Shown piece by piece: positions 24,415 through 31,269 of a stretch of DNA of 64,000 nt. A program made the translations under genes and the position numbers. The stretch comes from BP-191 sp035940575 (lineage in GTDB: Bacteria; Actinomycetota; Actinomycetes; BP-191). The stretch spans positions 62,001-126,000 of the forward strand of contig DASZER010000010.1 in the NCBI GenBank assembly GCA_035940575.1. Reading direction: 5' to 3'. The notes under the pieces were generated by a model that did not search any database, was not told where the DNA came from, and saw only the letters and a program-made list of their open reading frames with translations. How positions within the stretch are numbered: position 1 is the stretch's first letter; the number at the start of each line of letters is the position of its first letter.

Positions 24415-25638
24415 TCAGAGCTTTGCGAGCCGCTTCAAGATGTTTCGATATTCGGCGATAAACGAGTCTGGATCGCGCGCGTCCGTCCCATAGAAGTAGG
24501 ATGAATCGTATCCAGCCGCGTCGTCAAGTTCAAGGCTCTGACGGATGAAGTGTACGAGATCGGGCGACACCTCGCGGCCCTCGCCGCCGTACCAAGCATG
24601 AGCCACGAGCTCTCGCGCCTTTTGCCTGCGCAGGAACCCCCGCGTCGTTACCTGCCTTCGAACCTTCATCTTGTTGCCAGGAAGTGGCCCCTCGAAGGTA
24701 CAACCAAAGCGGGTTAGGATCCTGCGCAACTCTCGCCACTTGATGGGCCGGTCACCCCGCGTCAGTGGCCGACTGTTCTCAGAGATCCACTGCGCGATCG
24801 CGAGCACCTCATGATCTGCCATGCTTACGCGTCGGCTAGCGACGACCCGGTGCTGCGCCACGCGAAGAACGTACCGAAAGAGCGTCTGCTCGTCACACGT
24901 CAGTAGTAGTCCGTTCCGGTCTAGCGACACGAGCATGGCAACGAGGGCGGTTCGCTTGTTTCCATTGAAGAAGGGATGGTTATGCGTGAGTGAATGAAGA
25001 AGGGCGGCCGCAACCATTTCGGCTGAAGGGTACTTCGACTCCCCGCCTAGGCTCGTCTCGGGCCGATGCACGGCCGACTCCAGCAGTGTCTCGTCGCGAA
25101 CACCCGGCGGCGTCACCGGATCCGACGTCTCGGCAAAGGCTTGTTCAAGGGCTTCGTGAATCTGACGCACTTCGTCGGACGACAGGTGCTCACATTGCCG
25201 AGCTGCGCCGATGCAGCGCCACTCAAGCGCCGCTTCCGTTTCTGGCGGCGGTGAAGGGCTCTCCTCTGGGGGATCAGTGGTCGGCTGAATAGCGGGTGGC
25301 GTAAATCCTCCCGAAGAGAGGCGCCGAAGTTTTGCGAGGCCTCCTTTGGGCACGAGCCGTGCCCCGGTTGACACCGAAACGCCGAGTTCTGAAAGTTGCG
25401 CGCGCAAGGCTTCGGCACTGATCCCGAGCGCCTCCTGCCAGTAGGAGAGCGTGCGCATCTCGCGCGGAGTCGCTAAGCCGAGCGCCCGCTGTGCCTTTGC
25501 AACGTCGCCAGGCGAAATGCGGTCGTCTACGTCGTTTATATCCTCGAAGCCGGCGTCCCACAGCGTGACCAGCACTTCGTCCAAGTCAAGGCCGAACTCA
25601 CTCGCGAGTCGGCGAGCCGTGGTCGGTCGTCGTGACAT
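24415..25638 (-). CDS. Doc/Fic protein with IF2N-like N-terminus and HicA-like C-terminus
   Basis: 407 residues in three parts. Residues ~5-105 contain two short helical repeats resembling IF2-N/DNA-binding modules (RLASEFGLDLDEVLVTLWDAGF, YWQEALGISAEALRAQLSELGV). After a Pro-rich linker, ~145-290 is a Doc-type Fic domain with HNHPFFNGNKRTAL, the HxFx(N/D)GNKR active motif that transfers phosphate or AMP to a target. Residues ~300-365 resemble HicA, a dsRBD-fold mRNA interferase (KWRELRRILTRFGCTFEG, then EVSPDLVHFIRQSLEL). One protein would thus join two toxin folds. No separate antitoxin gene is obvious. Likely defence or persistence cargo. Confidence 0.7.
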   Translation of the reverse strand: MSRRPTTARRLASEFGLDLDEVLVTLWDAGFEDINDVDDRISPGDVAKAQRALGLATPREMRTLSYWQEALGISAEALRAQLSELGVSVSTGARLVPKGGLAKLRRLSSGGFTPPAIQPTTDPPEESPSPPPETEAALEWRCIGAARQCEHLSSDEVRQIHEALEQAFAETSDPVTPPGVRDETLLESAVHRPETSLGGESKYPSAEMVAAALLHSLTHNHPFFNGNKRTALVAMLVSLDRNGLLLTCDEQTLFRYVLRVAQHRVVASRRVSMADHEVLAIAQWISENSRPLTRGDRPIKWRELRRILTRFGCTFEGPLPGNKMKVRRQVTTRGFLRRQKARELVAHAWYGGEGREVSPDLVHFIRQSLELDDAAGYDSSYFYGTDARDPDSFIAEYRNILKRLAKL

Positions 25639-25680
25639 GTCTCCATTAAAGACGACTACGCGAGGGAGATGTGCGCCGCG

Positions 25681-25944
25681 CTACGCTACGGCGTTCGATT
25701 CGTCAGCGATGGCGATCTGCACCGTGACCCGTTCTCCCTGCCGGCGAACCACACGTGCACGCAGCGGCGACTCATCGTCGTCGCCTACCAAGACGTGATC
25801 GCCTGGCTGCGGATCGAAGGTCGGATCTGACGCACGGGGACCATGTGAGATCCAGCATTCCGCGACCAGGTCCGCGCCCACGCTGGTGGCGTCGTACCAG
25901 AGGTCGTACGTCCTTGATCCCACGCTCACCATCGTAGGGTTCAC
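25681..25944 (-). CDS. small beta-rich protein, SH3/KOW-like
   Basis: 87 residues from GTG 25944, overlapping the previous stop (GTGA). Strand-rich: YDLWYDATSVGADLVAECWIS, then PQPGDHVLVGDDDESPLRARVVRRQGERVTVQIAI, which reads like a small SH3 or KOW-type barrel. Coupled to the 25941 gene. Function not known; probably works with its neighbour. Confidence 0.6.
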   Translation of the reverse strand: MNPTMVSVGSRTYDLWYDATSVGADLVAECWISHGPRASDPTFDPQPGDHVLVGDDDESPLRARVVRRQGERVTVQIAIADESNAVA

Positions 25945-26327
25945 GCCCCACCTGTCCAGGCCGGGTTCTCGATCGGGCCGTGGAACACGCGTCGCACCGC
26001 CGCAAACTGGTCGGGTGATGGCGTCGCGAGGACGACAGTCCAGTGCGGGTGGTCGAGAGTCGGAAGCAGCGGGAAGCCTGCCTCGACCAACTCGCGGCCT
26101 TGTGCGACGAGAAGCAGCCGGCGCGTCGTGATGATGGGCCGAAGCCGCGCCAGAAGCTGGAAGTCGCCGCCAGGGACCTCCAACACCGAGAAGCCCCAGA
26201 TGCCCCATCGGGCGTGGCACTCGGCAACGCTCTTGTGAAGCGCGTCGTCCGCGAGCGTGACTGAGCCGAGGCGAACGACGACGAGTAGGTCGGGCACAGA
26301 CTCGTCCCGCAGCGTCAACGGCTCCAC
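25941..26327 (-). CDS. hypothetical protein of element 1 right end
   Basis: 128 residues from GTG 26327, preceded by GGAGG eight bases upstream. Alpha/beta pattern with a central strand-helix-strand (WGIWGFSVLEVPGGDFQLLARLRPII, RRLLLVAQGRELVEAGFPLLPTLDHPHWTVVLA). The opening LALRDESVPDLLVVVRLG-type segment is of a kind I have seen in small plasmid/actinobacterial proteins, but I cannot name a family. First gene of a two-gene unit with 25681-25944; last genes before attR. Confidence 0.6.
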   Translation of the reverse strand: MEPLTLRDESVPDLLVVVRLGSVTLADDALHKSVAECHARWGIWGFSVLEVPGGDFQLLARLRPIITTRRLLLVAQGRELVEAGFPLLPTLDHPHWTVVLATPSPDQFAAVRRVFHGPIENPAWTGGA

Positions 26328-26431
26328 AAGCCGAACCTCCGTAGGTCGTCCCGTGGTCGCGACCGTATCGGCTCCGTGCGACGGCCTTGTCGCCCCGGCG
26401 TCGGGTTGCGACGCTTGCCGCAGGCGGAAGT

Positions 26432-26519
26432 GCGGTCACATCGCGGTCACATGTGACCGCGGACGGCCCCGGATCGGGGCGGACGCGGTGTCACCCAAAT
26501 TCGCAAAACCGCAGGTCAG
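26432..26519. other. right integrase arm-type sites of element 1
   Basis: GCGGTCACATCGCGGTCAC (26432-26450) is an exact copy of 18658-18676 and here continues into a palindrome around ACATGT. GCAAAACCGCAGGTCAG (26503-26519) is the inverted form of the left motif 18602-18618. Both lie inside the element, 50-137 bases from the core. Confidence 0.6.
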
Positions 26520-26568
26520 GTGGTGTGTCACCAACTGCCCCGGACCCGCTCGGATGTTGATCTTCCCG

Positions 26569-26625
26569 CTTGAAAACCGCTGTGGGCGGGGACGTCCACC
26601 GTGGGTTCGAATCCCACGCCCTCCG
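26569..26625 (+). pseudogene. displaced 3' half of tRNA-Ser(UGA), attR
   Basis: Begins with the 13-base core CTTGAAAACCGCT (26569-26581) and continues through variable arm, T arm GGTTCGAATCC and acceptor strand GCCCTCC. No 5' half precedes it. Its variable arm and T stem differ from those at 18558-18599, so it is the host's original 3' half and the element brought its own. The bases 26626-26811 after it hold nothing I can identify. Confidence 0.85.
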
Positions 26626-26811
26626 CCGAGGCGCGGCGCACGCCGGGTCGCCGCGTCATGTGCGGTCCACGAGTCCCCCGTAGAACGTCCACGCGACGAA
26701 AGTCGCGCGAATCGGGGCAATATCCGCTCGGCGGCGACGGCGCGTCAAGATCCAGGAAGGACGTTGCGCCCGCACCGCTGACCCCTCACCTGCGCGTGCC
26801 CCCGAACGCGA

Positions 26812-26847
26812 ACGGACCGCGCGATGCGGGTGCGTCGCGCGGTCCGT
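26812..26847. terminator. hairpin terminator after the RiPP-like precursor
   Basis: Perfect 13-bp stem (ACGGACCGCGCGA with TCGCGCGGTCCGT) and 10-base loop, 31 bases past the stop of the minus-strand gene at 26879. Confidence 0.8.
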
Positions 26848-26878
26848 CGTCGTGCGTGCGCCTGCTACGGCGCGGGGT

Positions 26879-27058
26879 CTAGCGGGTCGGGCAGGGGTCG
26901 AACACGCTGAGGCAGTTGATGACCTTGCTCGTCACGTTCTCGACGCACTGGGCGATCGGCGTGATCTGCTGCGCGGCGGCGCCGACGACGTTCTCCATCT
27001 CGTCGGTGCACAGCTCGGTCAGGGACTCCTTGGCCAGCGTCAGGCGACGGGTACGCAT
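26879..27058 (-). CDS. lanthipeptide-like precursor peptide (orphan RiPP precursor)
   Basis: 59 residues from ATG 27058, after a GGAGGAG ribosome site. The first ~27 residues match the leader pattern of actinobacterial class I lanthipeptide-type precursors: RRLTLAKESLTEL, then TDEMENVVGAA, where VVG-A is the usual processing region. The remaining core (~residues 28-59) has three Cys and several Ser/Thr (QCVENVTSK, NCLSVFDPCPTR), suitable for thioether or disulfide rings. An unusual extra Cys sits in the leader. No modification or export gene is nearby, so the enzymes would have to act from elsewhere. Own terminator, so a stand-alone small gene. Alternative: a disulfide-rich small peptide. Confidence 0.65.
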   Translation of the reverse strand: MRTRRLTLAKESLTELCTDEMENVVGAAAQQITPIAQCVENVTSKVINCLSVFDPCPTR

Positions 27059-27141
27059 GGGCTCTCCTCCGTGAGGGGGCGGACGGGACACGACCTCCTT
27101 CGGCACCCGAGGCGGATGACCTGCGTGCGAGGCTGTACGGC

Positions 27142-27741
27142 ATGAACGACGCGCTGCGCATCGTGCCCGCCAACGACGCGACGTGGGACGACATCCAGAC
27201 GGTGTTCGGGCAGCGCGGGGTCGCGGCGCGCTGCCAGTGCCAGCGGTTCAAGTGGACCGAGGGATGGTGGGAGCACGCGCCGCGCGAGGTGCTCGCCGCC
27301 GAGCTGCGGGACCAGGTCAACTGCGGCGTCCCCGGCGCGGACACGGCGGGCTTGGTGGCGTACCTCGGCGACGAGCCGGTCGGCTGGTGCGCGGTCGAGC
27401 CGAGGCCGATGTACGGCCGCCTGCTGCGGATGCCGGTGCCGTGGAAGGGACGTCCCGAGGAGGACAGGAACGACCCCGACGTGTGGGCCGCGACGTGCTT
27501 CGCCGTCCGCGCGGGGTACCGGCGGCGCGGGTACAGCTACGCCCTCGCGGCGGCCGCCGTGGACCACGCGCGCGATCGCGGCGCGAAGGCGCTGGAGGCG
27601 TACCCGATGATCACCAAACCGGGCCAGAACATCACGTGGGGCGAGGTGCACGTCGGCAGCCGGAACATGTTCGTCGCGGCGGGTCTCAAGCAGGTCACCC
27701 ACCCGACGCTGCGTCGCGTCGTGATGCGGATCGACTTCTAG
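27142..27741 (+). CDS. GNAT-family N-acetyltransferase
   Basis: 199 residues. GNAT features: GLVAYLGDEPVGWCAVEPR (strands 3-4), then CFAVRAGYRRRGYSYALAAAAVDHARDRGAKALEAYP, with the acetyl-CoA pyrophosphate loop RRRGYS. It should transfer acetyl from acetyl-CoA to a small molecule or protein amine; substrate unknown. The N-terminus carries a Cys cluster (ARCQCQRFKW) typical of one GNAT subgroup. Its TAG stop shares CTAG (27738-27741) with the converging DinB-like gene. Confidence 0.85.
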   Translation: MNDALRIVPANDATWDDIQTVFGQRGVAARCQCQRFKWTEGWWEHAPREVLAAELRDQVNCGVPGADTAGLVAYLGDEPVGWCAVEPRPMYGRLLRMPVPWKGRPEEDRNDPDVWAATCFAVRAGYRRRGYSYALAAAAVDHARDRGAKALEAYPMITKPGQNITWGEVHVGSRNMFVAAGLKQVTHPTLRRVVMRIDF

Positions 27742-28484
27742 CGCGAGGCGAGGACCGCGAGGTCGCGCTCGGCGTAGAGGCGGTGCTGCCACTCCTCGTT
27801 GAGGATCGACAGCAGGATGTCGCGGATGGGGAACGCCCTCGACTCGGGGTACCCCGGCGCATCGACCGGCGTCGTCGTCCCCGCGAGCGCGTCGTCGGTG
27901 AGGTCCGTGAGGAACGACCGTACGGTCGCCTGCCTGTCGGCCCGCAACGCCAGCACCTCGTCGAGCGACGGGCGCGCCTCGCGGTCGCGCGGCACCGGCG
28001 GAACGCGCGAGGCCTCCATGTCGTCGTGCGGCAGGTCGAGCGGGTGCCACGGGCTCGGGTCGCCGAGGATCGCGCGGCGCACCCACGAGTCCGTCGCGAA
28101 CACGAGGTGGCGCAGCGTCTCGACGAACGACCACTCCCCCTCGACCCGCTCGTGCAGCGCCTCGGGCGGCAACGCCTTCGCGCGCGCGACCGTCTCGCCC
28201 CAGAGGCGTTCGAGGATCGACCACGCCTCACGGAAGCCGTCCGCGTCGGTCGGCCGCATCTTCGGGCGGTCGGGGTGGAGCCGGTCGAGCTCGGCGTGGA
28301 CGAACGCCGTCACGTCGACGCCGTTGACGGTCAGGCCGTCGATCTCGCCGGTGATCGCGACGTCGCCGAGGTACGAGCCGGTGATGCGCGCGCCGGCGAG
28401 GGAGACGTTGTGGAAGCGCGCGCCGGCGAGGTGGCAGTCGTCGAACCGGGCGCCGCGCAGGTCCTGGCCGATGAACTCGTTCAC
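27738..28484 (-). CDS. pentapeptide-repeat / DinB-like protein
   Basis: 248 residues from GTG 28484. Residues 1-45 are pentapeptide repeats (LRGARFDDCHLAGARFHNVSLAGARI), and ~75-240 a DinB four-helix bundle (WSFVETLRHLVFATDSWVRRAILG, SILNEEWQHRLYAERDL). The DinB/YfiT superfamily includes metal-dependent thiol transferases; His residues in LRHL and EWQHRLYAERD could bind a metal. This N-terminal/DinB pairing recurs in actinobacteria. It has no ribosome site and a TACGGT -10-like box six bases upstream, so its mRNA is probably leaderless; the promoter overlaps that of the divergent SDR gene. Confidence 0.85.
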   Translation of the reverse strand: MNEFIGQDLRGARFDDCHLAGARFHNVSLAGARITGSYLGDVAITGEIDGLTVNGVDVTAFVHAELDRLHPDRPKMRPTDADGFREAWSILERLWGETVARAKALPPEALHERVEGEWSFVETLRHLVFATDSWVRRAILGDPSPWHPLDLPHDDMEASRVPPVPRDREARPSLDEVLALRADRQATVRSFLTDLTDDALAGTTTPVDAPGYPESRAFPIRDILLSILNEEWQHRLYAERDLAVLASR

Positions 28485-28507
28485 GGCGGCACCGTACCCT
28501 CGTCGGC
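28485..28507. promoter_or_regulatory. overlapping divergent leaderless promoters
   Basis: Only 23 bases separate two divergent start codons. TACCCT (28495-28500) ends seven bases before the SDR ATG, and TACGGT on the other strand (28491-28496) ends six bases before the DinB-like GTG. The two -10 boxes overlap by two bases, so the genes should compete for polymerase. Confidence 0.5.
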
Positions 28508-29275
28508 ATGGCGACAGCGATCGTGACGGGTGCGAGCGCGGGGATCGGCGCGGCGTTCGTACGCCGCCTCGCCCGCGAGCGGCACGACCTCGTGCTGGTG
28601 GCGCGCGACGAGGCGCGGCTCGCGGCGCTGGCGAAGGAGACGAGGGCGGCGTACGGCGTCGAGGCCGAGGTGCTCGCGGCCGACCTCGCGACCGACGAAG
28701 GCGTCGCGCGCGTCGAGGAGCGGGCCGGCCGCGCCGACGTCGCGATGCTCGTGAACAACGCCGGCTTCGGCCACCGGGGCCGGTTCCTCCAGGTGCCCGT
28801 CGCGGACGAGTTGACGATGGTGCGGGTCCACGTCGACGCGGTGCTGCGGCTGACGACGGCCGCGGTGCGCGGCATGACCGAGCGCGGCAGGGGCGACGTC
28901 GTCAACGTCGCCAGCGTCGCGGCGTTCTTCCCGCGCGGGACCTACGGCGCGTCGAAGGCGTGGGTGGTGTCGTTCAGCGAGGCGGTGCGCCAGGACGTCG
29001 CGGGCAGCGGCGTGCGCGTGCTGGCGCTGTGCCCGGGGTTCACGCACACGGAGTTCCACGACCGCGCCGGCATGGACATGAGCGGCATCCCGCGCGCGCT
29101 GTGGCTCGACGCGGACGACGTCGTCGCCGAGGGGCTCGCCGACCTGCGCAAGGGCAGGGCGGTGAGCGTTCCCGGGTGGCAGTACAAGGCGCTGGTCGGC
29201 GCGGGACGGCTGGTGCCGCGCCGCCTTGCCGGGCGCGTCTCCACCCGGAGCGGGCGGACGTTCAGGAAGGGGTAG
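28508..29275 (+). CDS. short-chain dehydrogenase/reductase (SDR)
   Basis: 255 residues, classical SDR: nucleotide-binding TGASAGIG (~8-15), NNAG (~85), catalytic Ser in VASVAAF, and Tyr/Lys in YGASK. Arg35-type context after the first strand (LVARDEARL) suggests NADP(H). It oxidises or reduces an alcohol/ketone; substrate not predictable. A C-terminal extension (~230-255) is basic. Leaderless start. Its 3' end overlaps the converging rsbP-like gene by 14 bases. Confidence 0.9.
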   Translation: MATAIVTGASAGIGAAFVRRLARERHDLVLVARDEARLAALAKETRAAYGVEAEVLAADLATDEGVARVEERAGRADVAMLVNNAGFGHRGRFLQVPVADELTMVRVHVDAVLRLTTAAVRGMTERGRGDVVNVASVAAFFPRGTYGASKAWVVSFSEAVRQDVAGSGVRVLALCPGFTHTEFHDRAGMDMSGIPRALWLDADDVVAEGLADLRKGRAVSVPGWQYKALVGAGRLVPRRLAGRVSTRSGRTFRKG

Positions 29276-30449
29276 CCGGCACGCGCACGGCGACGACGGC
29301 GACGTCGTCGCGGGTGTCGCCGTGCTGGAACGCCACCACGTCCGACACGAGCGCGCCGGCGACGGCCCCGGCGGACGCCGCGGACCTGCGGGCGGTGTCG
29401 GCGAGCCGCGCCTCGCCGTAGAACTCGTCTCCCCTGCGCCCCTCGGTGACGCCGTCGGTGTAGAGCACGAGCACGTCGCGCGGGCGCAGCACCGTCTCGG
29501 CGTCGCGCCACGACGTCGCGTCCTCGAGCGCGCCGACGAGCGACCCGTCGTCGCCGAACGGCTCCGGCTCCTCACCGTCCCGCAGCAGCAGCGGGCAGGG
29601 GTGGCCGCCGGAGGCGACGGTCGCGCGCCAGCCGCCGCCGTCCTCGCGCAGCCGCAGCACGAGCACGGTGCAGAAGCGGTCGACGTCCTGGCGGAGGAGG
29701 ACGTCGTTGACGATCGCCAACGCCTCCGCGGGAGACGCGACGCGCACCGCGGCCGCGCGCAGCGTGTAGCGCACCATCGCGGTCACGACCGCCGCGTCGA
29801 CGCCCTTGCCGCAGACGTCGCCAATCGCGACGACCCACTCGCCCGGCGCGACCTGGAACACGTCGTAGAAGTCACCGCCGACCTCGCCGCCGTCGCCCGC
29901 CGGCCGGTACGCCGCCGCGACGTCGAGGCGAGGGATCTCCGGCGGTGTGGGCGGGATCAGCGTCTGCTGCAACGTCCGCGCGAGGACCAGCGCGTGCGCC
30001 TCCGACTCCTCGGCGCGCTGCTTCGCGCGCAGCAGCTCGCGCTCGTACTCGCGCCGCTGCGTCGCGTCGAACACCGCCGTACGGATCACCCTCGCGTCGC
30101 CCGCGGCGTCGCGGTCGAGGACGGAGTTCACGAGGACGGGCAGCCGCGAGCCGTCGGCGCGGACGAGGTCGAGCGCGATCTCGCGCGCGACGCCGCTCAT
30201 CCGCAGCATCGGCGCGTAGTGCGTCTCGTGGTAGATCCGCCCGCCCGCGCTGAGCAGGCTCGCGAACGACCGCCTGCCGAGCAGGTCCCCGCGCTCGTAG
30301 CCGGTCAGCGTGAGGAACGTCTCGTTGACCTTGACGATCGTGCCGTCGGGCGTGGTCGACAGGTACCCGCAGGGCGCGCGGTCGTAGAGGCTCTCCGGGT
30401 CGTCGTCCAGGAGCGCGTCGTAGAACGCGTCGAGCGCCTGGTCGGTCAC
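29262..30449 (-). CDS. rsbP: PAS-PP2C phosphatase, RsbP-like
   Basis: 395 residues from GTG 30449. N-terminal PAS domain (~15-130: YDRAPCGYLSTTPDGTIVKVNETFLTLTGYERGDLLGR), a coiled linker (YERELLRAKQRAEESEAHALVLARTLQQTLIPP) and a SpoIIE/PP2C domain with metal-binding Asp in GGDFYDVF, GDVCGKG and the final DDVAVVAVR. In Bacillus, RsbP with RsbQ dephosphorylates the anti-anti-sigma factor RsbV under energy stress. The gene overlaps the upstream rsbQ-like gene by GTGA, the same pair as in Bacillus, so an energy-stress switch acting on a sigma-factor cascade is likely. No rsbV/rsbW/sigma gene is in the window. Confidence 0.88.
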   Translation of the reverse strand: MTDQALDAFYDALLDDDPESLYDRAPCGYLSTTPDGTIVKVNETFLTLTGYERGDLLGRRSFASLLSAGGRIYHETHYAPMLRMSGVAREIALDLVRADGSRLPVLVNSVLDRDAAGDARVIRTAVFDATQRREYERELLRAKQRAEESEAHALVLARTLQQTLIPPTPPEIPRLDVAAAYRPAGDGGEVGGDFYDVFQVAPGEWVVAIGDVCGKGVDAAVVTAMVRYTLRAAAVRVASPAEALAIVNDVLLRQDVDRFCTVLVLRLREDGGGWRATVASGGHPCPLLLRDGEEPEPFGDDGSLVGALEDATSWRDAETVLRPRDVLVLYTDGVTEGRRGDEFYGEARLADTARRSAASAGAVAGALVSDVVAFQHGDTRDDVAVVAVRVPATPS

Positions 30450-31246
30450 GGCGAGCGGACGAACTCCGCGATGGCGGCGGCGGTCGCGTCGGGTGCGCTG
30501 AGGTTCGGGCAGTGGCCGGTGGCGTCGAGCATGACCAGGGTCGCGTTCGGCATCGAGGCGGTGACGTACTCGCCGACCGAGACCGGCGCGATGACGTCGT
30601 CGGAGCACTGAAGGACGAGCGCGGGCGTGTCGACCTTCGCGAGGTCGTCGCGGTTGTCCGACAGGAACGTCACGCGCGCGAACCGCCGCGCGATCGCCGG
30701 GTCGGTCCTGCAGAACGACGCGGTCAACTCGTCGCCGAGCTCCGGCCTGTCGGCGTTGCCCATGATCACCGGCGCCATCGCGCTCGACCAGCCGAGGTAG
30801 TTGCTCTCCAGCGACTCGAGCAGCTCGGTGATGTCGTCCTCGCTGAAGCCGCCGACGTAGCCGTCCGCGTCGATGTAGCGCGGCGACGGGCCGACGAGCA
30901 CGAGCCTGTCGAACAGCTCCGGCGCGGTGCGCGCCGCGAGCACGCCGATCATCGCGGACACCGAGTGCCCGACGTACACGACGTCGCGCAGGTCCAGCGC
31001 ACGGCAGATGTCGACGACGTCGTCGGCGTAGCCGCGCAGCGAGCCGTAGCGCTCGACGTCGTACGCGGACAGGTCGGACCCGCCCGCGCCGACGTGGTCG
31101 AACAGCACGACCCTGAACTCGTCGGCGAACCGCGGCGCGACGTAGCGCCACATGTTCTGGTCGCAGCCGTACCCGTGCGCGAACACCATCGGCTGCCCGT
31201 CGGGGCGGCCCGACACGGTGACGTTGTGGCGCGCGAGGACGTCCAT
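30446..31246 (-). CDS. rsbQ: alpha/beta hydrolase, RsbQ-like
   Basis: 266 residues, very close to RsbQ: FAHGYGCDQNMWRYVAP, LFDHVGAGGSD, nucleophile Ser in GHSVSAM, Asp in CSDDVIAP and His in ATGHCPNL. RsbQ binds a small hydrophobic compound and is needed for RsbP activity; it is also the bacterial relative of plant strigolactone/karrikin receptors. Coupled to rsbP by a GTGA overlap. ATG 31246 is the first good start. It lies 24 bases before the end of the LPXTG gene on the same strand and may be read through from it. Confidence 0.9.
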   Translation of the reverse strand: MDVLARHNVTVSGRPDGQPMVFAHGYGCDQNMWRYVAPRFADEFRVVLFDHVGAGGSDLSAYDVERYGSLRGYADDVVDICRALDLRDVVYVGHSVSAMIGVLAARTAPELFDRLVLVGPSPRYIDADGYVGGFSEDDITELLESLESNYLGWSSAMAPVIMGNADRPELGDELTASFCRTDPAIARRFARVTFLSDNRDDLAKVDTPALVLQCSDDVIAPVSVGEYVTASMPNATLVMLDATGHCPNLSAPDATAAAIAEFVRSP

Positions 31247-31269
31247 GCCCCCAAGGCTAGACCGACCGG

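Larger units (their letters stand above)
18545..26581. mobile_element. integrative element 1, 8.0 kb, in tRNA-Ser(UGA)
   Basis: Bounded by a 13-base direct repeat CTTGAAAACCGCT (18545-18557 and 26569-26581). The left copy is in an intact tRNA gene, the right copy heads a tRNA 3' half with nothing tRNA-like upstream. Int lies at the left end and points toward the tRNA. Two kinds of integrase arm motif recur just inside both ends. Contents: int, xis, WhiB-HTH, 113-aa protein, XRE regulator, two structured elements, cargo. No conjugation gene is present. The cargo from 22.1 to 25.7 kb is visibly less GC-rich than the flanking chromosome. Confidence 0.88.

Noticed and set aside
26569..26625. Possible second complete tRNA gene
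   Set aside because: No acceptor 5' strand, D arm or 5' anticodon stem precedes the core; it is only a 3' half left by integration.
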